DNA of 21,135 nt from Flavobacteriaceae bacterium UBA5079 (GCA_002414705.1 DIAL01000018.1:1-21135), one strand, 5' to 3'; counted from the stretch's first letter, positions 1-6,135 are shown. The notes: generated by a model not told the origin, from the letters alone. Program-made: numbers and translations.

Positions 1-31
1 GTGTTCTCACAATTTAAAGTGTAACCTTAAA

Positions 32-223
32 TTAGGGTTTTAATGAGCGCCTAAATTCATTTAAGTTGGTTTTTGTAAAAGCCAAAACTTTAAATACAAA
101 TCCAAGTGCATAAATTGCACCAAGTCCAAAGACCGTATATTTTCCTATTTTTACGGCTTTGCTATTAAGGATATTTTCAACTATTTCTGTCTTTACTTGT
201 TCGCCAATATTTTTACCTCTCAT
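32..223 (-). CDS. Small single-pass membrane protein, unknown function
   Basis: A 63-residue protein, last of three leftward overlapping genes. Its ATG (221-223) lies 11 bases inside the end of the preceding gene, which suggests translational coupling. Residues about 1-25 are charged and soluble (MRGKNIGEQVKTEIVENIL). Residues about 26-50 are hydrophobic with glycine and aromatic residues (GKYTVFGLGAIYALGFVF) and fit one membrane segment. A short basic tail (FRRSLKP) follows, so the C-terminus is probably cytoplasmic. I do not recognise the family. Its position beside an integrase-bearing tRNA suggests it is mobile-element cargo or an accessory conjugation/maintenance gene; that is inference. 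The coupling to two other small genes makes it likely to be a real gene. Confidence 0.6.
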   Translation of the reverse strand: MRGKNIGEQVKTEIVENILNSKAVKIGKYTVFGLGAIYALGFVFKVLAFTKTNLNEFRRSLKP

Positions 224-410
224 CGTTTCTGTTATTTGTTTGATAAATTGCCGTTAACCCGATAATAATTATAATAGCCAAAATGCTATATGCCATAAAG
301 GATTGTTTTTTAAGCGAATCATTTTTATTAACAAGCTCAATATTTTTGTTTTGAAGCTCACTAATTTCGGGCGGTATATCATAGGCTTGAACTTTTGTAA
401 TATCAATCAT
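213..410 (-). CDS. Small coiled-coil plus membrane-segment protein, unknown function
   Basis: A 65-residue protein, middle gene of the leftward trio. Its ATG (408-410) overlaps the stop of the upstream gene by 8 bases, and its own 3' end overlaps the next gene by 11 bases. Residues about 15-35 (EISELQNKNIELVNKNDSL) have heptad-like leucine/isoleucine spacing typical of a short coiled coil. Residues about 36-56 are a strong membrane segment rich in isoleucine (FMAYSILAIIIIIGLTAIY), and the tail NNRNDER is hydrophilic. The soluble coiled coil before a single membrane anchor recalls small accessory proteins of phage or conjugative modules, but no specific family is recognised. Tight packing with both neighbours supports expression as an operon. 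Confidence 0.6.
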   Translation of the reverse strand: MIDITKVQAYDIPPEISELQNKNIELVNKNDSLKKQSFMAYSILAIIIIIGLTAIYQTNNRNDER

Positions 411-744
411 ATCTCACAATATTTAAGGCACCATCTTTTTCCATTATCAAGAAATCATAAATAGCGTGTCTGTTTTTATTTTGATACTGTTGATAATGTG
501 TAAGTACATTAAAAGAAAATCCCTTCCCTTTTAGAAACTCTTTGTGGAAAAGCTGATTGTCTTTACTCTTCATTAATTCCAATAAAATAGTGTGGTTTTT
601 ATGCAACTTACTATCAATGGATGTTCTTAACTCCGTTATTTGTTTTTTTTTATCATTATGATATTTCATTCTGTTTTTTGAGTTTGCAAACTTTTGATTG
701 GAACGAGTTTGCACAAAATCCTCATCACTGTATAAACACTTCAT
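403..744 (-). CDS. Conserved-looking soluble protein of the element, unknown function
   Basis: First gene of the leftward trio. I choose the ATG at 742-744, giving 113 residues beginning MKCLYSDEDFVQTR. A longer reading from a TTG at 790-792 would add 16 residues that overlap the promoter-like sequence and an inverted repeat, so it is less likely. The protein is basic and helical in its middle (NRMKYHNDKKKQITELR), then has a mixed segment FHKEFLKGKGFSFNVLTHY and ends YDFLIMEKDGALNIVRYD, which looks like beta strands of a small folded domain. There is no signal peptide or membrane segment. I do not recognise a function. A -7-like box TATATTTG (minus strand) lies about 25 bases upstream of the chosen start. 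Confidence 0.6.
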   Translation of the reverse strand: MKCLYSDEDFVQTRSNQKFANSKNRMKYHNDKKKQITELRTSIDSKLHKNHTILLELMKSKDNQLFHKEFLKGKGFSFNVLTHYQQYQNKNRHAIYDFLIMEKDGALNIVRYD

Positions 745-769
745 TTTGTAAACATTTAAATAATTAAAA

Positions 770-777
770 CAAATATA
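770..777 (-). promoter_or_regulatory. Candidate -7 box for the leftward three-gene cluster
   Basis: On the minus strand the sequence reads TATATTTG, a match to the Bacteroidota -7 consensus TAnnTTTG, 25 bases upstream of the ATG at 744. No good TTG/TTTG -33 element stands at the usual 17-19 base spacing, so only half of a promoter is visible. Confidence 0.35.
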
Positions 778-785
778 AATATTTT

Positions 786-803
786 TATCCAATACGTTGG
801 ATA
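786..803. promoter_or_regulatory. Inverted repeat between divergent genes (operator candidate)
   Basis: TATCCAA (786-792) and TTGGATA (797-803) are perfect 7-bp arms separated by TACG. The site lies between the leftward cluster and the rightward MerR-like gene, and its right arm contains the TTG that could be the -33 element of the rightward promoter. A dimeric regulator bound here could control both directions; the adjacent MerR-like protein is the obvious candidate. Confidence 0.4.
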
Positions 804-838
804 TATTGTTGTATTTATTACTTTAGCGTTTCAAAACG
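797..838 (+). promoter_or_regulatory. Candidate promoter and operator of the MerR-like gene
   Basis: TTG at 797-799 and TACTTTAG at 819-826 are spaced by 19 bases, matching the -33/-7 arrangement TTTG-N19-TAnnTTTG with one deviation in the -7 box. Immediately after the -7 box, CGTTT (827-831) and AAACG (834-838) form a perfect inverted repeat around CA, right where transcription would start. This is a reasonable place for autoregulatory repression or MerR-style distortion. The assignment rests on spacing and symmetry only. Confidence 0.35.
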
Positions 839-864
839 TTTATATAAAGTTAAATTTCAATAAA

Positions 865-1761
865 ATGAACAGTATAGATATTAAATTAATAATGACCGAA
901 AGGGTATATAAAGTAAAAGAAACAGAAGTTCCTACCCGCACAATACACCATTGGAAAAATGAAGGGTTATTATTTGAAAAGCAAAAGAAAACCGAAAAGA
1001 ATTTAATGATGAAGTTTAGCCTATCAGAATATTTTTGGATTAAAGTGATTCAGAAATGTAGAGATTTTGGATTGTCCATAAACCAAATAAATAAGGTTAA
1101 AGAAGGTATTATTGATAAAGTAAGGAGCTATGATGAAAAATTAGAGAAAAAACATCAAGAGATTATTAGAGGCATCAGAGAATCATTCAAAGGTCAGTCA
1201 GAAGAAAAAATTCAAAAAGAAATATCCGAAACTTTAAAATATTTAAAATATGTTGACCTTAAGGTTGAGGAAGAAAGAAATCATTTCAAAGAGGTTCTTG
1301 AAGCTGTTTTAATTCACAGAAAACCTTGCGGAATACTAATTTACAACGACAGTGAAATTCAGACTGATATTTATATTGAAAGCGGTGATATTACAAATAG
1401 TGATATGATGAAAAAGTTCTTACGCACCCATTTGTACATTTCTTTTGATTCAATTTTCGTGGAATTAGGACTAAGCAATCATTTCAAGCAAACAGAATTA
1501 TTAAGTAATGAAGAAATTTCATCTATTGAATACATTCAATCAGCTATTAAATACGAAAAGTCTAAGAATATCGAAATACAGTTAAAAGATTCATCTATTA
1601 AGTCAATTAAAACTGCACTTGAAACTCCGAAAGGAATTAAAGAAGTAGAAGAGTACAAAAGACGATTTGGTGATAATTTAAATTACAGAACAAATATATA
1701 CAAAGGGAAACCTAATCTTTTTGATTTCTATTACACTAAGAATTTCCCTAAAACCAAATAA
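865..1761 (+). CDS. MerR-like DNA-binding regulator with long unknown C-terminal part
   Basis: A 298-residue protein. Residues about 14-85 look like a MerR-type winged helix-turn-helix: YKVKETEVPTRTIHHWKNEG for the recognition helix and turn, then a FSLSEYFWIKVIQKCRDFGLSINQI segment like the wing and second helix pair. Residues about 85-150 are highly charged and helical (long coiled coil, as in MerR dimerisation helices but longer). The C-terminal half (about 155-298) is not a ligand domain I recognise; it contains strand-rich stretches such as CGILIYNDSEIQTDIYIES. Usual MerR proteins are 110-150 residues, or about 270 with an effector domain. It is divergent from the three small genes and about 240 bases upstream of the recombinase, so control of the element is the likely role. 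Function beyond DNA binding is inference. Confidence 0.65.
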   Translation: MNSIDIKLIMTERVYKVKETEVPTRTIHHWKNEGLLFEKQKKTEKNLMMKFSLSEYFWIKVIQKCRDFGLSINQINKVKEGIIDKVRSYDEKLEKKHQEIIRGIRESFKGQSEEKIQKEISETLKYLKYVDLKVEEERNHFKEVLEAVLIHRKPCGILIYNDSEIQTDIYIESGDITNSDMMKKFLRTHLYISFDSIFVELGLSNHFKQTELLSNEEISSIEYIQSAIKYEKSKNIEIQLKDSSIKSIKTALETPKGIKEVEEYKRRFGDNLNYRTNIYKGKPNLFDFYYTKNFPKTK

Positions 1762-1792
1762 ACAAAAAAAGGAAACTTTGGTTATTTAAATT

Positions 1793-1809
1793 AACTCATA
1801 AATTGAGTT
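1793..1809 (+). repeat. Short hairpin downstream of the MerR-like gene
   Basis: AACTCA (1793-1798) and TGAGTT (1804-1809) form a perfect 6-bp stem with a TAAAT loop. No T-tract follows, so it is at best a weak terminator or RNA-stability hairpin. A second small inverted repeat, ACTTC/GAAGT, lies at 1821-1835. These are the only structures seen in the gap between the regulator and the recombinase. Confidence 0.3.
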
Positions 1810-1859
1810 GCGTGTTGCAAACTTCCTAAAGAAGTCCACCACAACAATTCATTTAAAAA

Positions 1860-2015
1860 TTGAAAAAAAATGAATTACAAGTATTAACATTCGATGAAAT
1901 AAGAGAAGCATTTGGCGAAAGTATGGTGTCTGATAAGGATTGTCACATCATCTCCGAAAAGCTAAAGATGTTAAGTTTATTAACCGCAAAACAAATTACT
2001 TATGGAAAACAGTGA
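1860..2015 (+). CDS. Doubtful 51-codon ORF, possible truncated excisionase-like protein
   Basis: An open frame that would start at a TTG (1860-1862) directly after an in-frame TAA, encoding 51 residues (KKNELQVLTFDEIREAFGES..., ending SLLTAKQITYGKQ) and overlapping the recombinase start by 14 bases. No ATG is available upstream of codon 22. The composition is protein-like (amphipathic, normal residue use). The ending LLTAKQI resembles the first helix of Bacteroidota excisionase-type HTH domains, where a turn and recognition helix would normally follow, so it could be the stump of such a gene cut off at the recombinase. It could equally be leader DNA with a chance reading frame. Confidence 0.25.
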   Translation: MKKNELQVLTFDEIREAFGESMVSDKDCHIISEKLKMLSLLTAKQITYGKQ

Positions 2016-3573
2016 TTTTAAAAAATTCACAAAACATTCAAAATCGAAAAATAATGTACGCCACAACAACGCTGTGATTTACACAAGGGTTTCAACATCA
2101 ATGCAAGAGAGTAACTTTAGCTTGGAAACTCAATTAACAAAATGTAAATTATGTGCTGTTAGCAACAAACTCAATGTTGTGAGAGAATTTGGTGGTACAT
2201 ATGAGAGTGCTAAATCTGATGACAGAATCCATTTCCAAGAAATGCTAAATTTTGTAAAAAACAAAAAAAACAAAATAGGATACATAATTGTTTATGATTA
2301 TTCAAGGTTTTCAAGGAGTGGTATCGGAGGAATATCGATAGTTGATGATTTAAAACAAAATCACAATATCAAAGTAATCGATTCATCAACAACTTCAATC
2401 CAAGACAATGTATCAGATGATACTCTTGCATGGATGAAACTGGTTTTTGCCAACTCAGAAAACCAAACGCGCAGAAAGAAAATCATAGATGGTTCAGTAA
2501 GAAGATTAGAATCTGGGTATTGGTGTGGTGTTCCACCAAAAGGATATACTAAAGTTGACAAATACACACTGCGTTTCAATGAAGAAGCTGAATTTATTAA
2601 AAAAGCGTTTGAAATGAAATCCAATGGCAAAAGCAATACGGTAATTTTAAAAGTTATTAGGTCTCTTGGTTCTAAAATAACAAAGAGTCGCCTACCAAAG
2701 TACTTAGCCGACCCATTCTATTGCGGTATAATAGTTAATAAACACTTGGATGGTAGATACGTTGAAGGTAAGCACGAACCTTTGGTATCAAAGGAATTGT
2801 TTTTAAGGGTCAACAACAACGAACCATTATCTAAAAAGTATGAAACCTCTAAAGTAAACGAAAAAAGACCTTTACAAGGTGACTTAAATTGTTCTTGCGG
2901 AGGTGTTTACACGGGTTATATAAAAAAGGGCAGATACCACTACTACAAATGCAATAGCTGTAACCATAATACATCTGTTAAGCCAATACATGACTCTTTC
3001 GAAGATTTATTATCAAAATACACATTTGACAAAAGGTTTATTAACTTATTTAAAAAACAACTTAAATACACTTTTGACTACATTGAGAAAGAAAATATTA
3101 ACAATAGAGCGGAGCTATCATCAAAAATTAGTAAGCATAAATCAGATTTAAAAACAGTTCAATTAAAATATGCAACTGACAAACTTAATGAGGAGATTTT
3201 CCAAAATGTATCGACTCAAATTAAAGATGATATTTCCACATTAGAGGATGAGCTATCAAACATCACGTTTAGTTTATCGAACTACACTCACTATGTTGAC
3301 AATTCACTTGAAATAGTCAATGATTTCAGGGGTTTATGGGAAAATGGCGATATCAATACCAAAAAAGATATCCAAAATATATTGTTTTCAAACCAAATTG
3401 AATTTAATCCACAAAAAGAGGGTTATCGAACTCCTAAAGAAAACTTGGTAATCTCAATGATGACAAGGGTTAAGACCAAAAAAAAAGCGAGAAAAAGAGG
3501 TGAAAAACCAACAGATTCTCGCTCTGTACTCAAGGCGGGAATCGAACCCGCACTCCGAAGAATCGGATTTTGA
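2002..3573 (+). CDS. Large serine recombinase (site-specific integrase) overlapping tRNA-Leu
   Basis: A 523-residue serine recombinase. Residues about 23-170 are the resolvase catalytic domain: IYTRVSTS gives the nucleophile Ser31, with supporting YDYSRFSRS around residues 100-108. Residues about 175-270 are the 'recombinase' DNA-binding domain (VPPKGYTK...). Residues about 293-325 contain CSCGG ... YKCNSCN, a zinc ribbon, and about 360-435 is the long coiled coil typical of large serine integrases. The ATG at 2002 is the first start after the in-frame stop at 1981. The 3' end is odd: residues from about 493 onward are antisense to the terminator of the tRNA-Leu and then to the tRNA itself, giving the GIEP tetrapeptide that is the antisense of a T-loop, and the stop TGA is antisense to U33-C34-A35. 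The family is certain; whether the last 30 residues matter is not. Confidence 0.9.
   Translation: MENSDFKKFTKHSKSKNNVRHNNAVIYTRVSTSMQESNFSLETQLTKCKLCAVSNKLNVVREFGGTYESAKSDDRIHFQEMLNFVKNKKNKIGYIIVYDYSRFSRSGIGGISIVDDLKQNHNIKVIDSSTTSIQDNVSDDTLAWMKLVFANSENQTRRKKIIDGSVRRLESGYWCGVPPKGYTKVDKYTLRFNEEAEFIKKAFEMKSNGKSNTVILKVIRSLGSKITKSRLPKYLADPFYCGIIVNKHLDGRYVEGKHEPLVSKELFLRVNNNEPLSKKYETSKVNEKRPLQGDLNCSCGGVYTGYIKKGRYHYYKCNSCNHNTSVKPIHDSFEDLLSKYTFDKRFINLFKKQLKYTFDYIEKENINNRAELSSKISKHKSDLKTVQLKYATDKLNEEIFQNVSTQIKDDISTLEDELSNITFSLSNYTHYVDNSLEIVNDFRGLWENGDINTKKDIQNILFSNQIEFNPQKEGYRTPKENLVISMMTRVKTKKKARKRGEKPTDSRSVLKAGIEPALRRIGF
3478..3523 (-). terminator. Intrinsic terminator of tRNA-Leu, inside the recombinase coding end
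   Basis: Read on the minus strand, directly after the tRNA 3' end, AGCGAGAA (3523-3516) pairs perfectly with TTCTCGCT (3493-3486) around a 22-base loop and is followed by a run of eight T (3485-3478). This is a classical rho-independent terminator only 3 bases past the discriminator base. The same DNA encodes KKKARKRGEKPTDSRS-like codons of the recombinase on the plus strand. Confidence 0.65.
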
Positions 3574-3606
3574 ATCCGACGTGTCTACCAATTCCACCAC
3601 TTGAGC
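3527..3606 (-). tRNA. tRNA-Leu (anticodon CAA)
   Basis: Folds by eye into a class II tRNA of 80 bases without encoded CCA. The acceptor arm is GCTCAAG paired with CTTGAGT, with a G1-U72 wobble and discriminator A. The D arm contains GGAATTGGTAGACAC. The anticodon stem TCGGA/TCCGA encloses the loop TTCAAAA, giving anticodon CAA (3570-3572 on the plus strand) for UUG codons. A short variable arm CTTCGGAG is present, and the T arm is GCGGG TTCGATT CCCGC. It is the integration target of the element lying on its 3' side. Its 5' flank carries the tandem octamer repeats and a TAATTTTG -7 box; its terminator lies just past the 3' end. Confidence 0.93.
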
Positions 3607-3645
3607 AATTGAGCAATTGAGCAATTGAGCAATTGAGCAATTGAG
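3601..3645. repeat. Perfect tandem octamer repeat at the tRNA-Leu 5' end
   Basis: On the plus strand, TTGAG (3601-3605, inside the tRNA acceptor) is followed by five perfect copies of CAATTGAG (3606-3613, 3614-3621, 3622-3629, 3630-3637, 3638-3645). On the tRNA strand each unit reads CTCAATTG, so each junction recreates GCTCAA, the first six bases of the tRNA. The array directly abuts the mature 5' end and would be transcribed as the pre-tRNA leader if the -7 box at 3650-3657 is used. Confidence 0.95.
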
Positions 3646-3649
3646 AGTG

Positions 3650-3657
3650 CAAAATTA
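3650..3657 (-). promoter_or_regulatory. Candidate -7 box of the tRNA-Leu promoter
   Basis: The minus strand reads TAATTTTG, an exact match to TAnnTTTG, 44 bases before the tRNA 5' end. Transcription would begin near 3643, inside the octamer array. No clear TTG -33 element is visible upstream. Confidence 0.4.
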
Positions 3658-3701
3658 TAAAATAAAATACATCTAGCCATTAAAAATACACGCTTTTATG
3701 C

Positions 3702-3731
3702 TTTTGGAGTTGAAATAAATTCTTAAATTTG
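3702..3731 (+). promoter_or_regulatory. Promoter of prs
   Basis: TTTTG (3702-3706) and TAAATTTG (3724-3731) are spaced by 17 bases, a full match to the flavobacterial -33/-7 consensus. Start of transcription would be near 3738, leaving a leader of about 45 bases before the prs ATG. Confidence 0.6.
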
Positions 3732-3783
3732 CACCTCGTTAAGACGAACTGAATATAATTAGTTACAATACAACCAATTAAAC

Positions 3784-4725
3784 ATGCCAAACGGACAAAC
3801 AGAAGCTAAAATTTTTACTTGTACACAAAGTAGAGTTTTAGCACAGAAAATTGCTGATGCTTATGGTATTAGCATGGGTAATGTTATTACATCTACTTAC
3901 AGTGATGGAGAATTTCAGCCGTCTTATGAAGAGTCTATTCGTGGAACGCGTATTTTTATTATTGGCTCTACCAATCCAGGTCCAGAAAACTTAATGGAAA
4001 TGTTATTAATGATAGATGCTGCCAAACGCGCTTCTGCCAGACACATTACCGCTGTTTTACCATATTTTGGTTGGGCTAGACAAGACAGAAAGGATAAACC
4101 ACGTGTGCCAATTGCAGCAAAACTTGTTGCAAAAATGCTAGAAGCTGCTGGTGCAACACGTATTATAACCATGGATTTACATGCAGACCAAATCCAAGGG
4201 TTTTTTGAAAAACCAGTAGATCACTTATTTGCATCTACTATTTTTCTACCCTATTTAAAAAGTTTAAATGTTGATAATTTAACGATTGCTTCGCCTGATA
4301 TGGGTGGTTCTAAAAGAGCCTATGCCTATTCTAAAGCATTGGAAAGTGATGTGGTTATTTGCTATAAGCAACGTGCAAAAGCCAATGTTATTTCGCACAT
4401 GGAACTTATTGGTGATGTAACAGGAAAAAATGTAGTACTTGTAGATGATATGGTTGATACAGCCGGAACATTAACAAAAGCTGCCGATTTAATGATAGAG
4501 CGTGGCGCATTAAGCGTGCGTGCTATTTGTACACATCCTATTTTATCTGGAAGTGCTTATGAGCGTTTAGAGAATTCTAAATTAGAAGAATTAATTGTAA
4601 CAGATTCTATTCCTTTAAAACAAGAAAGCTCAAAAATTCGCGTATTAAGTTGTGCTGATTTATTTGCTGAAGTGATGCAAAACGTACACTACAACAAATC
4701 AATTAGCTCCAAATTTATTATGTAG
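3784..4725 (+). CDS. prs: Ribose-phosphate pyrophosphokinase (PRPP synthetase)
   Basis: A 313-residue cytoplasmic enzyme that makes 5-phosphoribosyl diphosphate from ribose 5-phosphate and ATP, feeding purine, pyrimidine, histidine, tryptophan and NAD synthesis. Length is normal for class I enzymes. Visible signatures are SDGEFQP (residues 40-46) near the N-terminus, PYFGWARQDRKDKPR (93-107) of the ATP/allosteric region, DLHADQIQGFF (131-141) with catalytic His133, the flexible-loop segment around KQRAKANV (195-202), and the PRPP-binding loop VLVDDMVDTAGTL (218-230). It is followed 54 bases later by rplY, the conserved prs-rplY(ctc)-pth order of many bacteria. A good -33/-7 promoter precedes it. 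Confidence 0.97.
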   Translation: MPNGQTEAKIFTCTQSRVLAQKIADAYGISMGNVITSTYSDGEFQPSYEESIRGTRIFIIGSTNPGPENLMEMLLMIDAAKRASARHITAVLPYFGWARQDRKDKPRVPIAAKLVAKMLEAAGATRIITMDLHADQIQGFFEKPVDHLFASTIFLPYLKSLNVDNLTIASPDMGGSKRAYAYSKALESDVVICYKQRAKANVISHMELIGDVTGKNVVLVDDMVDTAGTLTKAADLMIERGALSVRAICTHPILSGSAYERLENSKLEELIVTDSIPLKQESSKIRVLSCADLFAEVMQNVHYNKSISSKFIM

Positions 4726-4741
4726 TATCATTCGTGATACT
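4724..4741 (+). promoter_or_regulatory. UUCG hairpin in the prs-rplY gap
   Basis: AGTATCA (4724-4730) and TGATACT (4735-4741) form a perfect 7-bp stem closed by the stable tetraloop TTCG. The stem begins within the prs stop codon. No T-tract follows, so it is more likely an mRNA processing, stability or partial attenuation structure than a full terminator. Confidence 0.5.
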
Positions 4742-4779
4742 CCAGAAATTAGAATATTAATAACAATTAAATATAAACA

Positions 4780-5424
4780 ATGAAGTCAATTACAATTAAC
4801 GGATCTCAAAGAGAAAGCGTGGGCAAGAAAGCAACAAAAGCCTTACGTAATGCTGGACAGGTACCTTGCGTATTATACGGAGGTGACAAACCAGTACATT
4901 TTAATGCTGAAGAACTTGCATTTTCAAAACTGGTATATACGCCTAATGCGCATACAGTTGTGATTTCTTTAGAAAACGGTGACACATTTAATGCAGTACT
5001 GCAAGATATTCAGTTTCACCCAGTAACAGATAGAATCTTACACGTAGATTTCTACCAATTATTTGAAGATAAACCTATCTCTATGGAAATTCCAGTACAC
5101 TACGTTGGAAATTCAAGAGGAGTGAAAGCGGGTGGTGTTTTACGTAAAAATGCGCGTAAATTACGTGTGAAAGCGTTACCAAATCTTTTACCAGATTTTA
5201 TTGAAGTAGATATTACACCTTTAAAAATTGGTGCTAAATTATACGTTACTGCTTTGCAAAACGATGATTACAAAATCATGCATACGGATAATACGGTTGT
5301 TTGTCAAATTAAACGTGCAAGAGCTGCTATGGCAATTGCTGTTGATGATGAGGATGAACTTGAAGAAGGTGCAGAAGATGCAGTAGATGCAACGGATGCT
5401 CCAGCTGCAGAAGGTCAAGAATAA
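4780..5424 (+). CDS. rplY: 50S ribosomal protein L25/general stress protein Ctc
   Basis: A 214-residue long-form L25 (TL5/CTC type), which binds 5S rRNA in the large subunit. Residues about 1-92 form the 5S-rRNA-binding L25 domain ([48 protein letters not shown]). Residues about 98-180 are the C-terminal beta domain ([23 protein letters not shown]). The tail is strongly acidic with alanine ([20 protein letters not shown]), which is common in Bacteroidota homologues. It sits between prs and pth, and a strong terminator follows, so prs-rplY can form one transcript with pth transcribed separately. Confidence 0.96.
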   Translation: MKSITINGSQRESVGKKATKALRNAGQVPCVLYGGDKPVHFNAEELAFSKLVYTPNAHTVVISLENGDTFNAVLQDIQFHPVTDRILHVDFYQLFEDKPISMEIPVHYVGNSRGVKAGGVLRKNARKLRVKALPNLLPDFIEVDITPLKIGAKLYVTALQNDDYKIMHTDNTVVCQIKRARAAMAIAVDDEDELEEGAEDAVDATDAPAAEGQE

Positions 5425-5451
5425 ATCTATTTATAGCATTATTTTATATTT

Positions 5452-5483
5452 AAAAGCATTCTGATTTTTCAGGATGCTTTTTT
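5452..5483 (+). terminator. Intrinsic terminator after rplY
   Basis: A 13-bp stem, AAAAGCATTCTGA (5452-5464) with TCAGGATGCTTTT (5469-5481), has one G-U pair and a TTTT loop and runs into further T residues. It lies 27 bases past the rplY stop. Confidence 0.85.
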
Positions 5484-5496
5484 ATTTTTACATACA

Positions 5497-5526
5497 TTTG
5501 AAGGATGTGGAACTTAAATACTTTTT
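5497..5526 (+). promoter_or_regulatory. Candidate promoter of pth
   Basis: TTTG (5497-5500) and TACTTTTT (5519-5526) are spaced by 18 bases, a near match to TTTG-N19-TAnnTTTG with the final G missing. It lies after the rplY terminator and about 42 bases before the pth ATG, which fits separate expression. Confidence 0.35.
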
Positions 5527-5568
5527 TTTTACAAACGCCAATCCTTTAAAACTAACCAAACAGATACT

Positions 5569-6135
5569 ATGAAAAAATTTCTAATTGTAGGTTTAGGAAA
5601 TATTGGTGACGCATATCATAACACCAGACATAATATTGGCTTTAAGGTTCTAGATTTTTTAGCCGAAAAGGAAAACTTAACTTTTACTACAGATAAATTA
5701 GGCGATTTAACCACCTACAAATTTAAAGGCAGAACTTTTATTTTATTAAAACCAAGTACCTTTATGAATTTAAGCGGGAAAGCCGTTTTATACTGGTTAA
5801 CAAAAGAGAAAATTCCGCTAGAAAATGTATTGGTTATTACAGACGATTTAAATTTACCCTTTGGCAGCATTCGCGTTAAAACAAAAGGAAGTGATGGTGG
5901 TCATAATGGCCTTAAAGACATTCAAGACAAACTACAAACTACAAACTATAACCGCTTCCGATTTGGAATTAGTGACCAGTTCACTCAAGGACGCCAAGTA
6001 GATTATGTACTTGGTAATTGGACTGATGAAGAAAACAAACTACTCCCAGAACGATTAGAAAAAGGCACAGAAATTATAAAGTCCTTTGGAACTGCAGGTA
6101 TTAATAACACCATGAATAGTTTTAATGGGAAATAA
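5569..6135 (+). CDS. pth: Peptidyl-tRNA hydrolase
   Basis: A 188-residue cytoplasmic esterase that frees tRNA from peptidyl-tRNA dropped by stalled ribosomes. All family signatures are present: [21 protein letters not shown] with Asn11 and catalytic His21, [13 protein letters not shown] with Met66 and Asn67, DDLNLPFGS with Asp93, and [12 protein letters not shown] with Asn113. The usual GLGNPG is GLGNIG here, a conservative exception outside the catalytic residues. Length is normal. It completes the prs-rplY-pth cluster and is followed immediately by a terminator. Confidence 0.96.
   Translation: MKKFLIVGLGNIGDAYHNTRHNIGFKVLDFLAEKENLTFTTDKLGDLTTYKFKGRTFILLKPSTFMNLSGKAVLYWLTKEKIPLENVLVITDDLNLPFGSIRVKTKGSDGGHNGLKDIQDKLQTTNYNRFRFGISDQFTQGRQVDYVLGNWTDEENKLLPERLEKGTEIIKSFGTAGINNTMNSFNGK

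Larger units (their letters stand above)
3478..3606. other. Candidate attachment junction of the mobile element
   Basis: The element genes lie on the 3' side of the tRNA and the recombinase frame enters the tRNA gene, so one attachment site must lie in or just beside this interval. The tRNA is intact, so the crossover restored its 3' part or fell outside it. Because the terminator at 3478-3523 also looks native to the tRNA, the boundary could lie left of 3478. The matching site at the other end is outside the window, so the exact core cannot be fixed. Confidence 0.35.

Noticed and set aside
22..39. Imperfect palindrome AACC...GGTT at the end of the leftward cluster
   Set aside because: It has a mismatch, overlaps the last codons of the gene and lacks a T-tract, so it is not a convincing terminator.
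745..792. TTG start at 790-792 extending the first leftward gene by 16 residues
   Set aside because: It would put the promoter-like box and part of the inverted repeat inside the coding region; the ATG at 744 is simpler.
2361..2636. A 91-residue minus-strand ORF within the recombinase
   Set aside because: It is a shadow of the catalytic-domain coding sequence, with no independent start signals.
1..3573. Calling the left region a complete integrative conjugative element
   Set aside because: No relaxase, coupling protein, Tra genes or second attachment site are in the window, so only an integrase-bearing end can be claimed.
3606..3645. The octamer array as a CRISPR array
   Set aside because: The units are 8 bases with no spacers; it is a simple tandem repeat.
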